Below, piece after piece: positions 1-6,414 of a stretch of DNA of 26,885 nt. The translations under genes were made by a program, and so were the position numbers. Source of the DNA: SXXH01 sp041165735 (GTDB lineage Bacteria > Planctomycetota > UBA1135 > GCA-002686595); the NCBI GenBank assembly GCA_046341775.1, contig JBKDQQ010000088.1, positions 1-26,885 of the forward strand. The letters are read 5' to 3'. The notes below the pieces were generated by a model. The model worked only from the letters and a program-made list of their open reading frames with translations, had not been told where the DNA came from and made no database searches. Each line of letters opens with the position of its first letter. Position 1 is the first letter of the stretch.

Positions 1-1
1 G

Positions 2-598
2 CCGAAGGGCATCGACGGCTTCTTCCTCGAGCCCGGCGAGCACAAGCTCGGCATGCGCGGCTCGGACTGGGGCAGCCTCGTGTTCCAGGACGCGCGAATC
101 CCCAAGGACCACCTGCTCGGACCGACGGGTGAGGGCTTCAAGACCTTCATGAAGACGCTCGACGGCGGGCGCATCTCGATTGGAGCGCTCAGCCTGGGCA
201 TCGCTGAGGGCGCCTACGAGTGCGCGCTCGAGTACGCCAAGCAGCGCGAGGCCTTCGGCGGCACGCTCGCCGACCTGCAGGCCGTGCAATTCAAGCTCGC
301 CAACATGGCGCTCGACATCGAAGCGAGCCGCCACTTGGTCTGGCACGCGGCGCGCCTGAAGGACTCGGGCGCGGTCTACGGCAAGCAGGCCGCCATGGCC
401 AAGTTGTTCGCTTCCGAAGCCGCCATGCGCTGCACCTACGACGCCATCCAGATCCACGGCGGCTACGGCTACTCGCGCGAGTACCCGGTCGAACGCATGT
501 GGCGCGACGCCAAGCTGTGCGTGATCGGCGAAGGCACGAGCGAGATCCAGCGTTTGATCATCGCGCGCAACGTCCTCAAGGAAGCGGCGCAGGGCTGA
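2..598 (+). CDS. Acyl-CoA dehydrogenase, C-terminal part (5' end outside window)
   Basis: FAD-dependent alpha,beta-dehydrogenation of an acyl-CoA, the first step of beta-oxidation, passing electrons to ETF. The frame is open from the first bases, so the gene is cut by the window edge; 198 residues are visible, the C-terminal half of a roughly 380-residue family. Seen: the middle beta-domain end (GIDGFFLEPGE, then a GMRGSDWGSLVF stretch), the helical C-terminal domain with the family signature IHGGYGYSREYPVERMWRD, and the IGEGTSEIQRL segment whose Glu sits at the catalytic-base position of the short/medium-chain enzymes. It is followed by 160 bp without a gene. The beta-oxidation genes at 17.7-22.2 kb would act on its enoyl-CoA product. 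Family call is firm; chain-length specificity cannot be read. Confidence 0.93.
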   Translation, partial: PKGIDGFFLEPGEHKLGMRGSDWGSLVFQDARIPKDHLLGPTGEGFKTFMKTLDGGRISIGALSLGIAEGAYECALEYAKQREAFGGTLADLQAVQFKLANMALDIEASRHLVWHAARLKDSGAVYGKQAAMAKLFASEAAMRCTYDAIQIHGGYGYSREYPVERMWRDAKLCVIGEGTSEIQRLIIARNVLKEAAQG

Positions 599-602
599 GG
601 AG

Positions 603-640
603 GCGCGGGGCTGGGCTGCGCGGGGCCTGCGGCGCGGGGC
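603..640 (+). repeat. Three short GC direct repeats after the acyl-CoA dehydrogenase
   Basis: GCGCGGGGC occurs three times at 603-611, 618-626 and 632-640, with 14-15 nt periodicity, in the 160-bp gap after the acyl-CoA dehydrogenase. It could be a weak structured 3' end or simple GC slippage. No clear terminator hairpin or promoter is visible in the rest of the gap (641-758). Confidence 0.5.
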
Positions 641-758
641 CGAGAACCGGGATCGGGACGCGTTCGCTCCCTTGCTTGCCTCGAGAGGGGGCGCGCAGCA
701 TGATCCCTTCGCGGACGATCCCCTCCACGAAGGAACGGGGACGCCGTCGAAGGCACCC

Positions 759-1622
759 ATGCGCACCTTGGCATCCATCCTCCTCGTCGCGCTCGCCGCC
801 CTCGCCTCGACCAGTTGCTCGACCCTCTACGAGGTCGGCTACGGCTGGACGCTGGAAGGGCACGACGACGAACACGCCCTCGCGGTCGAAGTGGAGGACC
901 TCCACTTCCGGTTCCACCCGACGGCGGCCGGCGTGGCGTTCTCGGTCGAGAACAAGGGCGACGAGGATGCCGCCATCGACTGGAACCAGTCGTACTTCAT
1001 GGCGCCCGACGGCACGAGCACGCCGCCCTTGCGCACGGAGTCGTTGCTCGTCGGCGGCGCGAAGGCGGGCGAGGCGCCGGCGAGGTCGATCCTGCCGCGT
1101 GGCGCGACGATGAGGCGCTTCGTCGCCCTCGACAGCCGGGCCGGCGAGAAGGCGGACGCGTCGGCCTTCACCATCCGCGAACTGATCTCGATGCGCACGA
1201 CGAGGTGGGAGCGCGAGCGCGGCTGGGTGTCGTGCGCCACGGAACCCACCGGCTTCGAGGCGGACTTGATGCCGAACACGCTGAACCGCTTCGACTTCCC
1301 GCTGCACTATCCCTTGTCGTTCCGCGCGGCCGGTCCGCAGGTCCTCGCGGAGACCGCCAAGATCGTCGAGCAAGTCAAGGCGACGCCCTTGACCGTGCTC
1401 GGGCTGGCGATCGAGGTCGATGGCGAGATGGTCAAGCAGCGCTTCGAGTTCCGCGTCGAAGGCGTGCACGTGACCACGCTGAACTACGCCAAGGACGGCG
1501 ACAAGACGATCGGCACGCGGGTGCTCGCGGTCGAGGCGCGCGCGGCGAAGGGCTGGGCCATCGAGGACTTCCGGGCCGCGTCGGGCGTGCAGGAGCGCAA
1601 GGGGATGGAGGCGGCGAAGTGA
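759..1622 (+). CDS. Hypothetical secreted lipoprotein
   Basis: 287 residues, function not recognised. I chose the ATG at 759 rather than the upstream in-frame ATG at 672 because it begins directly with a lipoprotein-type leader: MRTLASILLVALAALASTSC, hydrophobic residues 4-16 and a candidate lipidated Cys20. The mature part is probably beta-rich and has no TM segment. It contains alternating hydrophobic strands (for example VAFSVENKGDEDAAIDWNQ, residues about 63-81), which look like an immunoglobulin-like or DUF-type periplasmic fold, but I cannot name a family. The next lipoprotein gene begins 8 nt downstream, so the two are probably co-transcribed. Membrane attachment is an inference from the leader only. 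Confidence 0.78.
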   Translation: MRTLASILLVALAALASTSCSTLYEVGYGWTLEGHDDEHALAVEVEDLHFRFHPTAAGVAFSVENKGDEDAAIDWNQSYFMAPDGTSTPPLRTESLLVGGAKAGEAPARSILPRGATMRRFVALDSRAGEKADASAFTIRELISMRTTRWERERGWVSCATEPTGFEADLMPNTLNRFDFPLHYPLSFRAAGPQVLAETAKIVEQVKATPLTVLGLAIEVDGEMVKQRFEFRVEGVHVTTLNYAKDGDKTIGTRVLAVEARAAKGWAIEDFRAASGVQERKGMEAAK

Positions 1623-1630
1623 GGACGAAC

Positions 1631-2179
1631 ATGAATCACGGATCCTGGTCGCTCTTCGCCATCGTCTTGGCGCTCGCCCCCGCGTGCCGTTCGACCGCGT
1701 CGAACCAAGGCCAGGCCACGGTCGACGCGCGCGTGGCGACGGCGGTGTTCGAACGGCTCAAGGCGCTCGAGGGCGATTGGTCCGGCACGGCCACGATGGG
1801 CGACGAGTCGTTCGCGGTGGAGACGCGTTGGCGCTCGACCGGCGGCGGCAGCGCGGTGGTGGAGACGCTCTTCGTCGGCACGCCGCACGAGATGGTGACC
1901 ATGTACCACCTCGACGGTCCGCGCTTGATGCTGACGCACTACTGCGCGGCGCGCAACCAGCCGCGCATGGTCGCGAGCGCGGCGACGGCCCCCGCGGACG
2001 CGGGCTTCGAGGCCTCCTTCACGTTCCTCGATTGCACCAACCTCGAGTCGCCGGGAGCCATGCACATGCACGACGCGTGGATGGCCATGGACGCGTCGGG
2101 CGTGCTGCGCTCGCGCTGGACGGCGTGGCTCGCCGGCAAGCCCGACCACGACGCGGCCTTCGAACTGCGGCGCAAGTGA
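1631..2179 (+). CDS. Small lipoprotein, DUF1579/lipocalin-like fold
   Basis: 182 residues. Leader MNHGSWSLFAIVLALAPAC with candidate lipid-modified Cys19, so an exported lipoprotein is likely. After a short helix (FERLKALEGDWSG, about residues 37-49) the protein consists of predicted beta strands. The LEGDWSG opening and the later sequence LVETLFVGTPHEM-like pattern resemble DUF1579-type/lipocalin-like barrels that often measure or bind small hydrophobic ligands; that assignment is tentative. The start is supported by GAGGA five nt before the ATG (1622-1626), overlapping the stop of the preceding gene. It ends 19 nt before the convergent cytosine deaminase, across a GC-only spacer able to form a short hairpin. 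Confidence 0.75.
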   Translation: MNHGSWSLFAIVLALAPACRSTASNQGQATVDARVATAVFERLKALEGDWSGTATMGDESFAVETRWRSTGGGSAVVETLFVGTPHEMVTMYHLDGPRLMLTHYCAARNQPRMVASAATAPADAGFEASFTFLDCTNLESPGAMHMHDAWMAMDASGVLRSRWTAWLAGKPDHDAAFELRRK

Positions 2180-2198
2180 GCGCGCCGCGCGCCGCGCG

Positions 2199-2642
2199 TC
2201 ATTCGCCGATGTCCTCGTTCCACAGCTCCGGGCGCGCGCGGATGAATTCCTCCATCAGCGCGATGCATTCGGGATCCTGCACGATCACGAGTTCCACGCC
2301 GCGCGCGCGCACCATGGCCTCGGGGCCTTGGAAGGTGCGGTTCTCGCCGACCACGATGCGCGGGATCTTGTAGAGCAGCGAAGCGCCGCTGCACATGTCG
2401 CAGGGCGAAAGCGTCGAGTACAGCGTGCAGCGCGCGTACTCGCGCGCCTTGAGGCGGCCCGCGTTCTCGAAGGCGTCCATCTCCGCGTGCAGGATCGGGC
2501 TGCCGCGCTGCACGCGCCGGTTGTGGCCGCGACCGACGATCTCGCCGTCGAGCACGAGCACGGAGCCGATCGGGATGCCGCCTTCGGCCAGGCCGAGGCG
2601 CGCTTCGGCCAACGCCTCGCGCAGGAATCGCTTGTCGTCCAT
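2199..2642 (-). CDS. Cytosine deaminase, yeast FCY1-like zinc enzyme
   Basis: 147 residues, typical full length for the CMP/dCMP deaminase fold. Predicted reaction: hydrolytic deamination of cytosine to uracil (pyrimidine salvage) in the cytoplasm. Zinc site: HAE at 52-54 (His52 ligand, Glu54 proton shuttle) and PCDMC at 80-84 (Cys81 and Cys84 ligands); the 29-residue His-to-first-Cys distance equals that of yeast Fcy1 (62 to 91). The segment TLSPCDMCSGASLLYKIPR followed by VVGEN is distinctly Fcy1-like rather than TadA-like or guanine-deaminase-like. The product is unrelated to the amidohydrolase CodA. The gene is divergent from the metallo-hydrolase at 2715. A -10-like CACAAT ends 6 nt before the ATG. 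A related specificity (another cytosine-like base) is possible. Confidence 0.88.
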   Translation of the reverse strand: MDDKRFLREALAEARLGLAEGGIPIGSVLVLDGEIVGRGHNRRVQRGSPILHAEMDAFENAGRLKAREYARCTLYSTLSPCDMCSGASLLYKIPRIVVGENRTFQGPEAMVRARGVELVIVQDPECIALMEEFIRARPELWNEDIGE

Positions 2643-2648
2643 GGCGCG

Positions 2649-2654
2649 ATTGTG
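2649..2654 (-). promoter_or_regulatory. Candidate -10 element, leaderless start of the cytosine deaminase
   Basis: On the minus strand CACAAT (4/6 match to TATAAT) is followed by exactly 6 nt and then the ATG at 2642, placing the likely transcription start on or next to the start codon. No convincing -35 and no Shine-Dalgarno sequence are visible. AT-rich hexamers are rare in this DNA, which adds some weight. Confidence 0.4.
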
Positions 2655-2701
2655 CGCGGAGACCGGCGCGCGCGCCATGGGCGCTCGCCCAGGACGCGCG
2701 C

Positions 2702-2707
2702 TATCCT
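2702..2707 (+). promoter_or_regulatory. Candidate -10 element, leaderless start of the metallo-hydrolase
   Basis: TATCCT (4/6 match to TATAAT) lies 7 nt before the ATG at 2715; there is no Shine-Dalgarno sequence in the gap. The same hexamer appears at 17632, upstream of the thiolase operon. No clear -35 sequence is seen. Confidence 0.4.
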
Positions 2708-2714
2708 CGGATCC

Positions 2715-3599
2715 ATGGCGATCCCCCAAGCATCGCGCGCCGCGCCCGCCTGGACCCCCGAGACGCGTCGCGTGGGCGAGTGGGAGGTGGTCGCGCTCTC
2801 GGACGGCCACCTGCGACTCGATGGAGGCGCGATGTGGGGCGTCGTGCCGGCGGCCATGTGGCGCGCATGGACGCCGCCCGAGCCCGACAACACGATCCTC
2901 ATGGCGCTGCGCCCGTTCCTGTTCCGGCGTGGTCGGCATGTCGTGCTGGTGGAGCCAGGGATCGGCGAGCGCTGGTCGGAGAAGTGGCGGCGCATCTACG
3001 GCATCGAGCACGATGGCGACGTGGTGCGATCGCTGGCCGCGGTGGGAGTGGCGCCCGACGAGGTGACCCTGGTCGTCGGCACGCACGCGCACTTCGACCA
3101 TGTGGGCGCGTGGGTGGCCGAGCGCGCCGGACGCCTCGAGCCCGTGTTTCCGCGCGCGCGGCACCTGCTGCCGCGGGTGGAGATCGAGATGGCGTTGGCC
3201 GGCGAGAACCCGCGCTCCGCCTCGTACCGCGCCGAAGATGTGCGCCCGCTGCTCGAGGCGGGACTGCTGGAGGGCGTGGACGGGGTCGTCGAGTTGGCGC
3301 CCGACTTGCGCCTGCACGTGCTCGGCGGGCATTCCGACGGCGTGTCGGTCGTGGTGGCGCACGAGGACGGACCCGAAGGCGCCATCTTCTGGTCGGACGT
3401 GGTCCCCACGGCGCACCACATCCAGCCTCCGTACATCATGGCCTACGACATCGACGTGGTGAAGAGCCACGAGGTGCGCTCGGCGTGGCTGCGTCGCGCC
3501 GCGGAGCGCGGTTGGCTCGGCTGCTTCTACCACGACCTGGACCACGCCTTCGCGCGTGTCAAGCAAACCGGACGACGCTTCGAGGCCTTCCCGGCCTGA
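2715..3599 (+). CDS. Metallo-beta-lactamase-fold hydrolase
   Basis: 294 residues, cytoplasmic (no signal peptide). The metal site is complete: THAHFDH, with His124, His126, Asp128 and His129 for a two-metal centre, then GGHS with His206, Asp228 in the WSDVV strand, and His273 in FYHDLDH. The general role is metal-dependent hydrolysis of an ester, lactone or thioester. The N-terminal half (EVVALSDGHLRLDGG) and the overall layout resemble the N-acyl homoserine lactonase/alkylsulfatase-like broad MBL groups, but the substrate cannot be read from the sequence. It is divergent from the deaminase (72 bp between starts), and convergent with the DinB-like gene, whose stop codon lies 12 nt downstream inside a shared hairpin. 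Confidence 0.88.
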   Translation: MAIPQASRAAPAWTPETRRVGEWEVVALSDGHLRLDGGAMWGVVPAAMWRAWTPPEPDNTILMALRPFLFRRGRHVVLVEPGIGERWSEKWRRIYGIEHDGDVVRSLAAVGVAPDEVTLVVGTHAHFDHVGAWVAERAGRLEPVFPRARHLLPRVEIEMALAGENPRSASYRAEDVRPLLEAGLLEGVDGVVELAPDLRLHVLGGHSDGVSVVVAHEDGPEGAIFWSDVVPTAHHIQPPYIMAYDIDVVKSHEVRSAWLRRAAERGWLGCFYHDLDHAFARVKQTGRRFEAFPA

Positions 3600-3600
3600 G

Positions 3601-3622
3601 GCGCGCGCCCTCAGGCGCGCGC
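3601..3622. terminator. Bidirectional hairpin between two convergent genes
   Basis: Perfect 9-bp inverted repeat GCGCGCGCC (3601-3609) / GGCGCGCGC (3614-3622) with the 4-nt loop CTCA. It lies directly between the stop of the plus-strand hydrolase (3599) and the stop of the minus-strand DinB-like gene, whose TGA complement (TCA, 3611-3613) is in the loop. There is no U-tract on either side, so it would be an I-shaped, U-less terminator or a 3'-end stabiliser. Confidence 0.5.
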
Positions 3623-4147
3623 GGCCAGCACCGCGCGCGCGATGGCGAGGTGGTGGCGCGTGTGCATCGCGCCGAAGCGCGCCCATTGGGCGAAGTCGAG
3701 CGGACCCAGGATCTGGTGGGGGATCCAGAGTCGCGCCAACCGCGCTGGATCCACCCCGGCGGCGAAGCGCGGGACGAGATCGGCGACGCCGGCCGCCCAT
3801 GCACGCGCCGTGGCGTGGTCCAGGTCGGCCGGTGGACGCACCATGCGCGGCGACTGCGCGCCGGAGGGCAGCACGCCCGACTCCACGATGCGCAGCGCCT
3901 CGGGGTTCGGCGTCGCCTCGCGCTGCACCAGCAGCCCTTCGCCCTTCTGCAGCGAGGCGAGGTTCTTCAGCACGAGTTCGTTGGCCAACGACACATGCGC
4001 CACGTGGCCGAGGGCCGACCAGCCGGACACGGCCGATGCGACGACGCCGAGCCGCGCCGGATCGTCGTCGCACAGGCGCAGGAGCTCCTGCGCGGCCGAA
4101 TCGAAGGCGGCGAGTTCGGACAGCGGGTCGAGGTGGTCGGCGGCCAT
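3611..4147 (-). CDS. DinB-like four-helix protein (DUF1569-type)
   Basis: 178 residues, predicted all-helical. A DinB/YfiT-type metal-binding four-helix bundle is suggested by the three spaced histidine regions: WSALGHVAHVSLANEL (residues about 43-58, with HxxH), a middle helix, and the C-terminal FGAMHTRHHLAIARAVL, whose MHTRHH pattern is the characteristic last-helix metal motif of the DinB-like superfamily. Members include mycothiol/bacillithiol-dependent transferases, but most have no known reaction. No signal peptide. Start: the ATG at 4147 follows TACCAT by 8 nt with no Shine-Dalgarno sequence. It is divergent from the BtuF-like gene with only 27 bp between starts. The family is moderately certain, the function unknown. 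Confidence 0.75.
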   Translation of the reverse strand: MAADHLDPLSELAAFDSAAQELLRLCDDDPARLGVVASAVSGWSALGHVAHVSLANELVLKNLASLQKGEGLLVQREATPNPEALRIVESGVLPSGAQSPRMVRPPADLDHATARAWAAGVADLVPRFAAGVDPARLARLWIPHQILGPLDFAQWARFGAMHTRHHLAIARAVLAARA

Positions 4148-4155
4148 GCGCGCGC

Positions 4156-4165
4156 ATGGTACCTT
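4156..4165. promoter_or_regulatory. Overlapping divergent -10-like elements
   Basis: In the 27-bp gap between divergent starts, minus-strand TACCAT (4161-4156) lies 8 nt from the ATG at 4147, and plus-strand TACCTT (4160-4165) lies 9 nt from the ATG at 4175. The two hexamers share the GGTACC palindrome core. If both are used, the two promoters overlap and exclude each other, and both messages are leaderless or nearly so. No Shine-Dalgarno sequence fits in either direction. Confidence 0.35.
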
Positions 4166-4174
4166 CGACTAGCC

Positions 4175-4930
4175 ATGCGCATCGTGTCCTTGTGCCCCAG
4201 CCTCACCGAGCTGGTCCACGACCTCGGCCGCGGCGAGGAGCTGGTCGGCATCACCGAATGGTGCGTGCATCCCGCCGACAAGGTGGGGGCGATCGAGAAG
4301 GTCGGCGGCACGAAGAACCCCAAGGTCGAGCGCATCGTCGAGCTGCGGCCCGACCTCGTCTTGATGAACGAGGAGGAGAACCGTCGCGAGGACGCCGAGG
4401 CCTTGTCGGCGCGCGGCGTGCGGGTGCACGCCACCATGCCGCGCGGCTGCGAGGAGACCGCCGCCATGGTGCGCTCGATCGCCGGCGCGCTCGACCGCCG
4501 TCCGCAAGGCGAGTCCATCGCCGCCGACATCGAGTCGCGCGCGCGGCGCGTGCGGCTCGCCGCGGAAGGGCGACCGCGCGTCGGCTTCGCCTACTTCATC
4601 TGGCGCAAGCCGTACATGACCGCCAACGCCGACACCTTCGCCTCGAGCTTGCTGGAGCAGGCCGGCGGCGTGAACGTGTACGGTGCGCACGAGGAGCGCT
4701 ATCCCGAGACGAGCATCGAGGAGCTGCTGCGATTGGCGCCGCGCCTGGTGCTGTTGTCGACGGAGCCGTTCCCGTTCCAGGACAAGCACATCGACGAGCT
4801 GGTGGAGGCCACCGGTTGGTCGCGCGGCAGGTTCAGGATCGCCGACGGCGAGTACCTGTCGTGGCACGGCTCGCGCACGCCGGCAGGCATCGACTACGCG
4901 GAGGCCTGCATCCAGCTCGGCCGGGACTGA
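4175..4930 (+). CDS. BtuF/FepB-like class III substrate-binding domain protein, without signal peptide
   Basis: 251 residues covering a whole helical-backbone (class III) periplasmic-binding-protein fold: N-lobe MRIVSLCPSLTELVHDLG, which is the typical opening of vitamin B12-binding proteins, then GGTKNPKVERIVELRPDLVLMN, and a C-lobe with the family's EELLRLAPRLVLLSTEP. The likely ligand is a corrinoid or metal chelate. Oddity: there is no signal peptide, the start codon sits right at the first strand, and no in-frame upstream leader could be added within the 27-bp gap to the divergent gene. Many stand-alone COG0614 proteins share this, so it may act in the cytoplasm (scavenging or corrinoid handling) rather than with an ABC importer; no transporter genes are adjacent. 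Confidence 0.83.
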   Translation: MRIVSLCPSLTELVHDLGRGEELVGITEWCVHPADKVGAIEKVGGTKNPKVERIVELRPDLVLMNEEENRREDAEALSARGVRVHATMPRGCEETAAMVRSIAGALDRRPQGESIAADIESRARRVRLAAEGRPRVGFAYFIWRKPYMTANADTFASSLLEQAGGVNVYGAHEERYPETSIEELLRLAPRLVLLSTEPFPFQDKHIDELVEATGWSRGRFRIADGEYLSWHGSRTPAGIDYAEACIQLGRD

Positions 4931-4952
4931 CGCCGCGCCTGCGCGCGTCCGG

Positions 4953-6347
4953 TCAAGGCAGGCGCATGCGCCAGGTCACGTCGCTTTCGAGGTGCCCTTC
5001 GTCGTCCTTGCCGTCGGGGCCCACGCACCACGCCTGCACGAGGCCGTCCGCGCCGAGCGCCAGCCGCACGGGTCGCGCATCGTAGGGGTCGCGGCTCTCG
5101 CCGAACCAAGGCAGCGCTTCCTTCGCGCCACCGTGGCGCGCGACGAGCGCCCCGCGCGCGAGCAGCAGGCGCGCCTCCATGCGGTCGGCGGCCTCGAGCT
5201 GCGATCGCAGGGGAGGCGTCAACAACCGCGAGCGCACGGCGAGACAGTCGGGGCCGTCCTCGAGTCGCGCGTCCGCGCCGTCGCGTTGGTGGTGGGCGAG
5301 TCGCGCGGCGGCGAGCGCCTGGCGCCACATGTCCATGTACTCCGCGCGGTCGCGGTCGATCAGGATCCAATCGGAGATGCGGCCCAGCATTCCGTCGCGT
5401 TCGGAGCGGAACACGTCGTCCCAGGCGTCCCAGACGCGCAGGCCGAAGGCGCGCTCGCCGATCATGCCGCGGCGCAGCGCTTCGCGCGGACGCGCGAGCT
5501 CGAGCTCGACCTTCACAGGTTCGAGGTCCCATTCCGGCGGCAGGTGCGAGATGCACAGCTCGAGCGTCGCGCAGAGCACCTCCAGCGCGACGATGTGCAG
5601 CGCCGCGGCGCCGAGCCAGTCGGGTTGCTCGTGCAACTTCGCGAGGGCGATGGCCCCGTCGATGCCGGCCTGGAAGATCCCCGCGTCCTGGCGCAGCGCG
5701 CCGTGCAGCGCGGTGGCGCGACAGGCCTGCGCGAGGCGCAGTTCCTCGAGCATGGGCAGCGAGGGGAACAGCGTCTCCTGCGGATCGACGGCGCGCGCCA
5801 CCGCCTGCGGATCGCTCGATCCGAGGTTGCGTGCCTGGTTGGCGAGGTTCACCAGGGGCTCGACGCCCAGCACATGGACCGCCAGCAAGGCACGTTCGCT
5901 GGCGAGCCACGGCTCGATGCCCGCGCCTTCGTCCATGCGCTGGCCAAGGCGGGCGACCAGCGACGGCCAGGCGTCCTCGTTCGAACCGGGCTCCGCGCGC
6001 CAAGCCTCGCGCAAGGTCGAGGCCGCCGCCCGCCCCGCGTCGCCGCATTCGCCCGCGTCCAGTCGCGCCAGCACCGCGTCGCGCCCGGCGGTCGTGGCGA
6101 GGTCGTCGAGGCTCCAGCGAGGCTTGGTGGTCGCCGCGAGCACGAGCCACGGACCGGGATCGTCGCCTTGCTTGCCGCGGCGCAGGTCCTCGACGCGCAA
6201 GGGCTCCAGCGAACCGCGCGCGGCCGCCTCCGCCTCCGCGCGCAAGTTCCGATGGGCGACCTTCACGCCCACGGGGATGGCGACGGCGAGGAAGAGGAAT
6301 CCACCAAGCACCCAGGGCCAACGAAGCTGCTTGCGGGGACCGCGCAT
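4953..6347 (-). CDS. Unrecognised membrane-anchored protein
   Basis: 464 residues from the chosen start. A basic N-terminus and one TM segment (about residues 10-30, WPWVLGGFLFLAVAIPVGV) anchor a soluble, mostly helical remainder rich in Ala, Leu and Arg. No catalytic motif recognised. Start choice: an in-frame ATG at 6383 would add 12 residues, but the ATG at 6347 places the TM segment next to the N-terminus and has TATCAT (5/6 to TATAAT) 6 nt upstream, suggesting a leaderless message. The pattern, a short anchor followed by a helical body with an LWNAxx-free, low-motif sequence, is common for lineage-specific proteins in large-genome bacteria. It lies downstream of the 17-haem cytochrome on the same strand (67-nt gap), so read-through from the cytochrome operon is possible. 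Confidence 0.72.
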   Translation of the reverse strand: MRGPRKQLRWPWVLGGFLFLAVAIPVGVKVAHRNLRAEAEAAARGSLEPLRVEDLRRGKQGDDPGPWLVLAATTKPRWSLDDLATTAGRDAVLARLDAGECGDAGRAAASTLREAWRAEPGSNEDAWPSLVARLGQRMDEGAGIEPWLASERALLAVHVLGVEPLVNLANQARNLGSSDPQAVARAVDPQETLFPSLPMLEELRLAQACRATALHGALRQDAGIFQAGIDGAIALAKLHEQPDWLGAAALHIVALEVLCATLELCISHLPPEWDLEPVKVELELARPREALRRGMIGERAFGLRVWDAWDDVFRSERDGMLGRISDWILIDRDRAEYMDMWRQALAAARLAHHQRDGADARLEDGPDCLAVRSRLLTPPLRSQLEAADRMEARLLLARGALVARHGGAKEALPWFGESRDPYDARPVRLALGADGLVQAWCVGPDGKDDEGHLESDVTWRMRLP

Positions 6348-6353
6348 GCCGTG

Positions 6354-6359
6354 ATGATA
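6354..6359 (-). promoter_or_regulatory. Candidate -10 element (TATCAT), leaderless start
   Basis: On the minus strand TATCAT (5/6 match to TATAAT) is followed by 6 nt and the ATG at 6347. It is the best -10 match in the window and has the spacing expected for transcription starting on the A of the ATG. No clear -35. Confidence 0.45.
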
Positions 6360-6414
6360 CGCCGCGGCCCGCGCATCATTCACCGGGATCGTCGCTTCGC
6401 GGCGCGGGCGCGCC

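Noticed and set aside
672..758. Longer start for the first lipoprotein (ATG at 672)
   Set aside because: The added 29 residues lack leader character, and the signal peptide begins exactly at the ATG at 759.
2180..2198. GC-only spacer between convergent genes as a terminator
   Set aside because: It can form only short, ambiguous GC stems; too low in complexity to claim a defined hairpin.
4931..4952. Possible terminator between the BtuF-like gene and the convergent membrane protein
   Set aside because: Only a broken 3 + 4 bp pairing can be drawn; not distinguishable from chance in this GC content.
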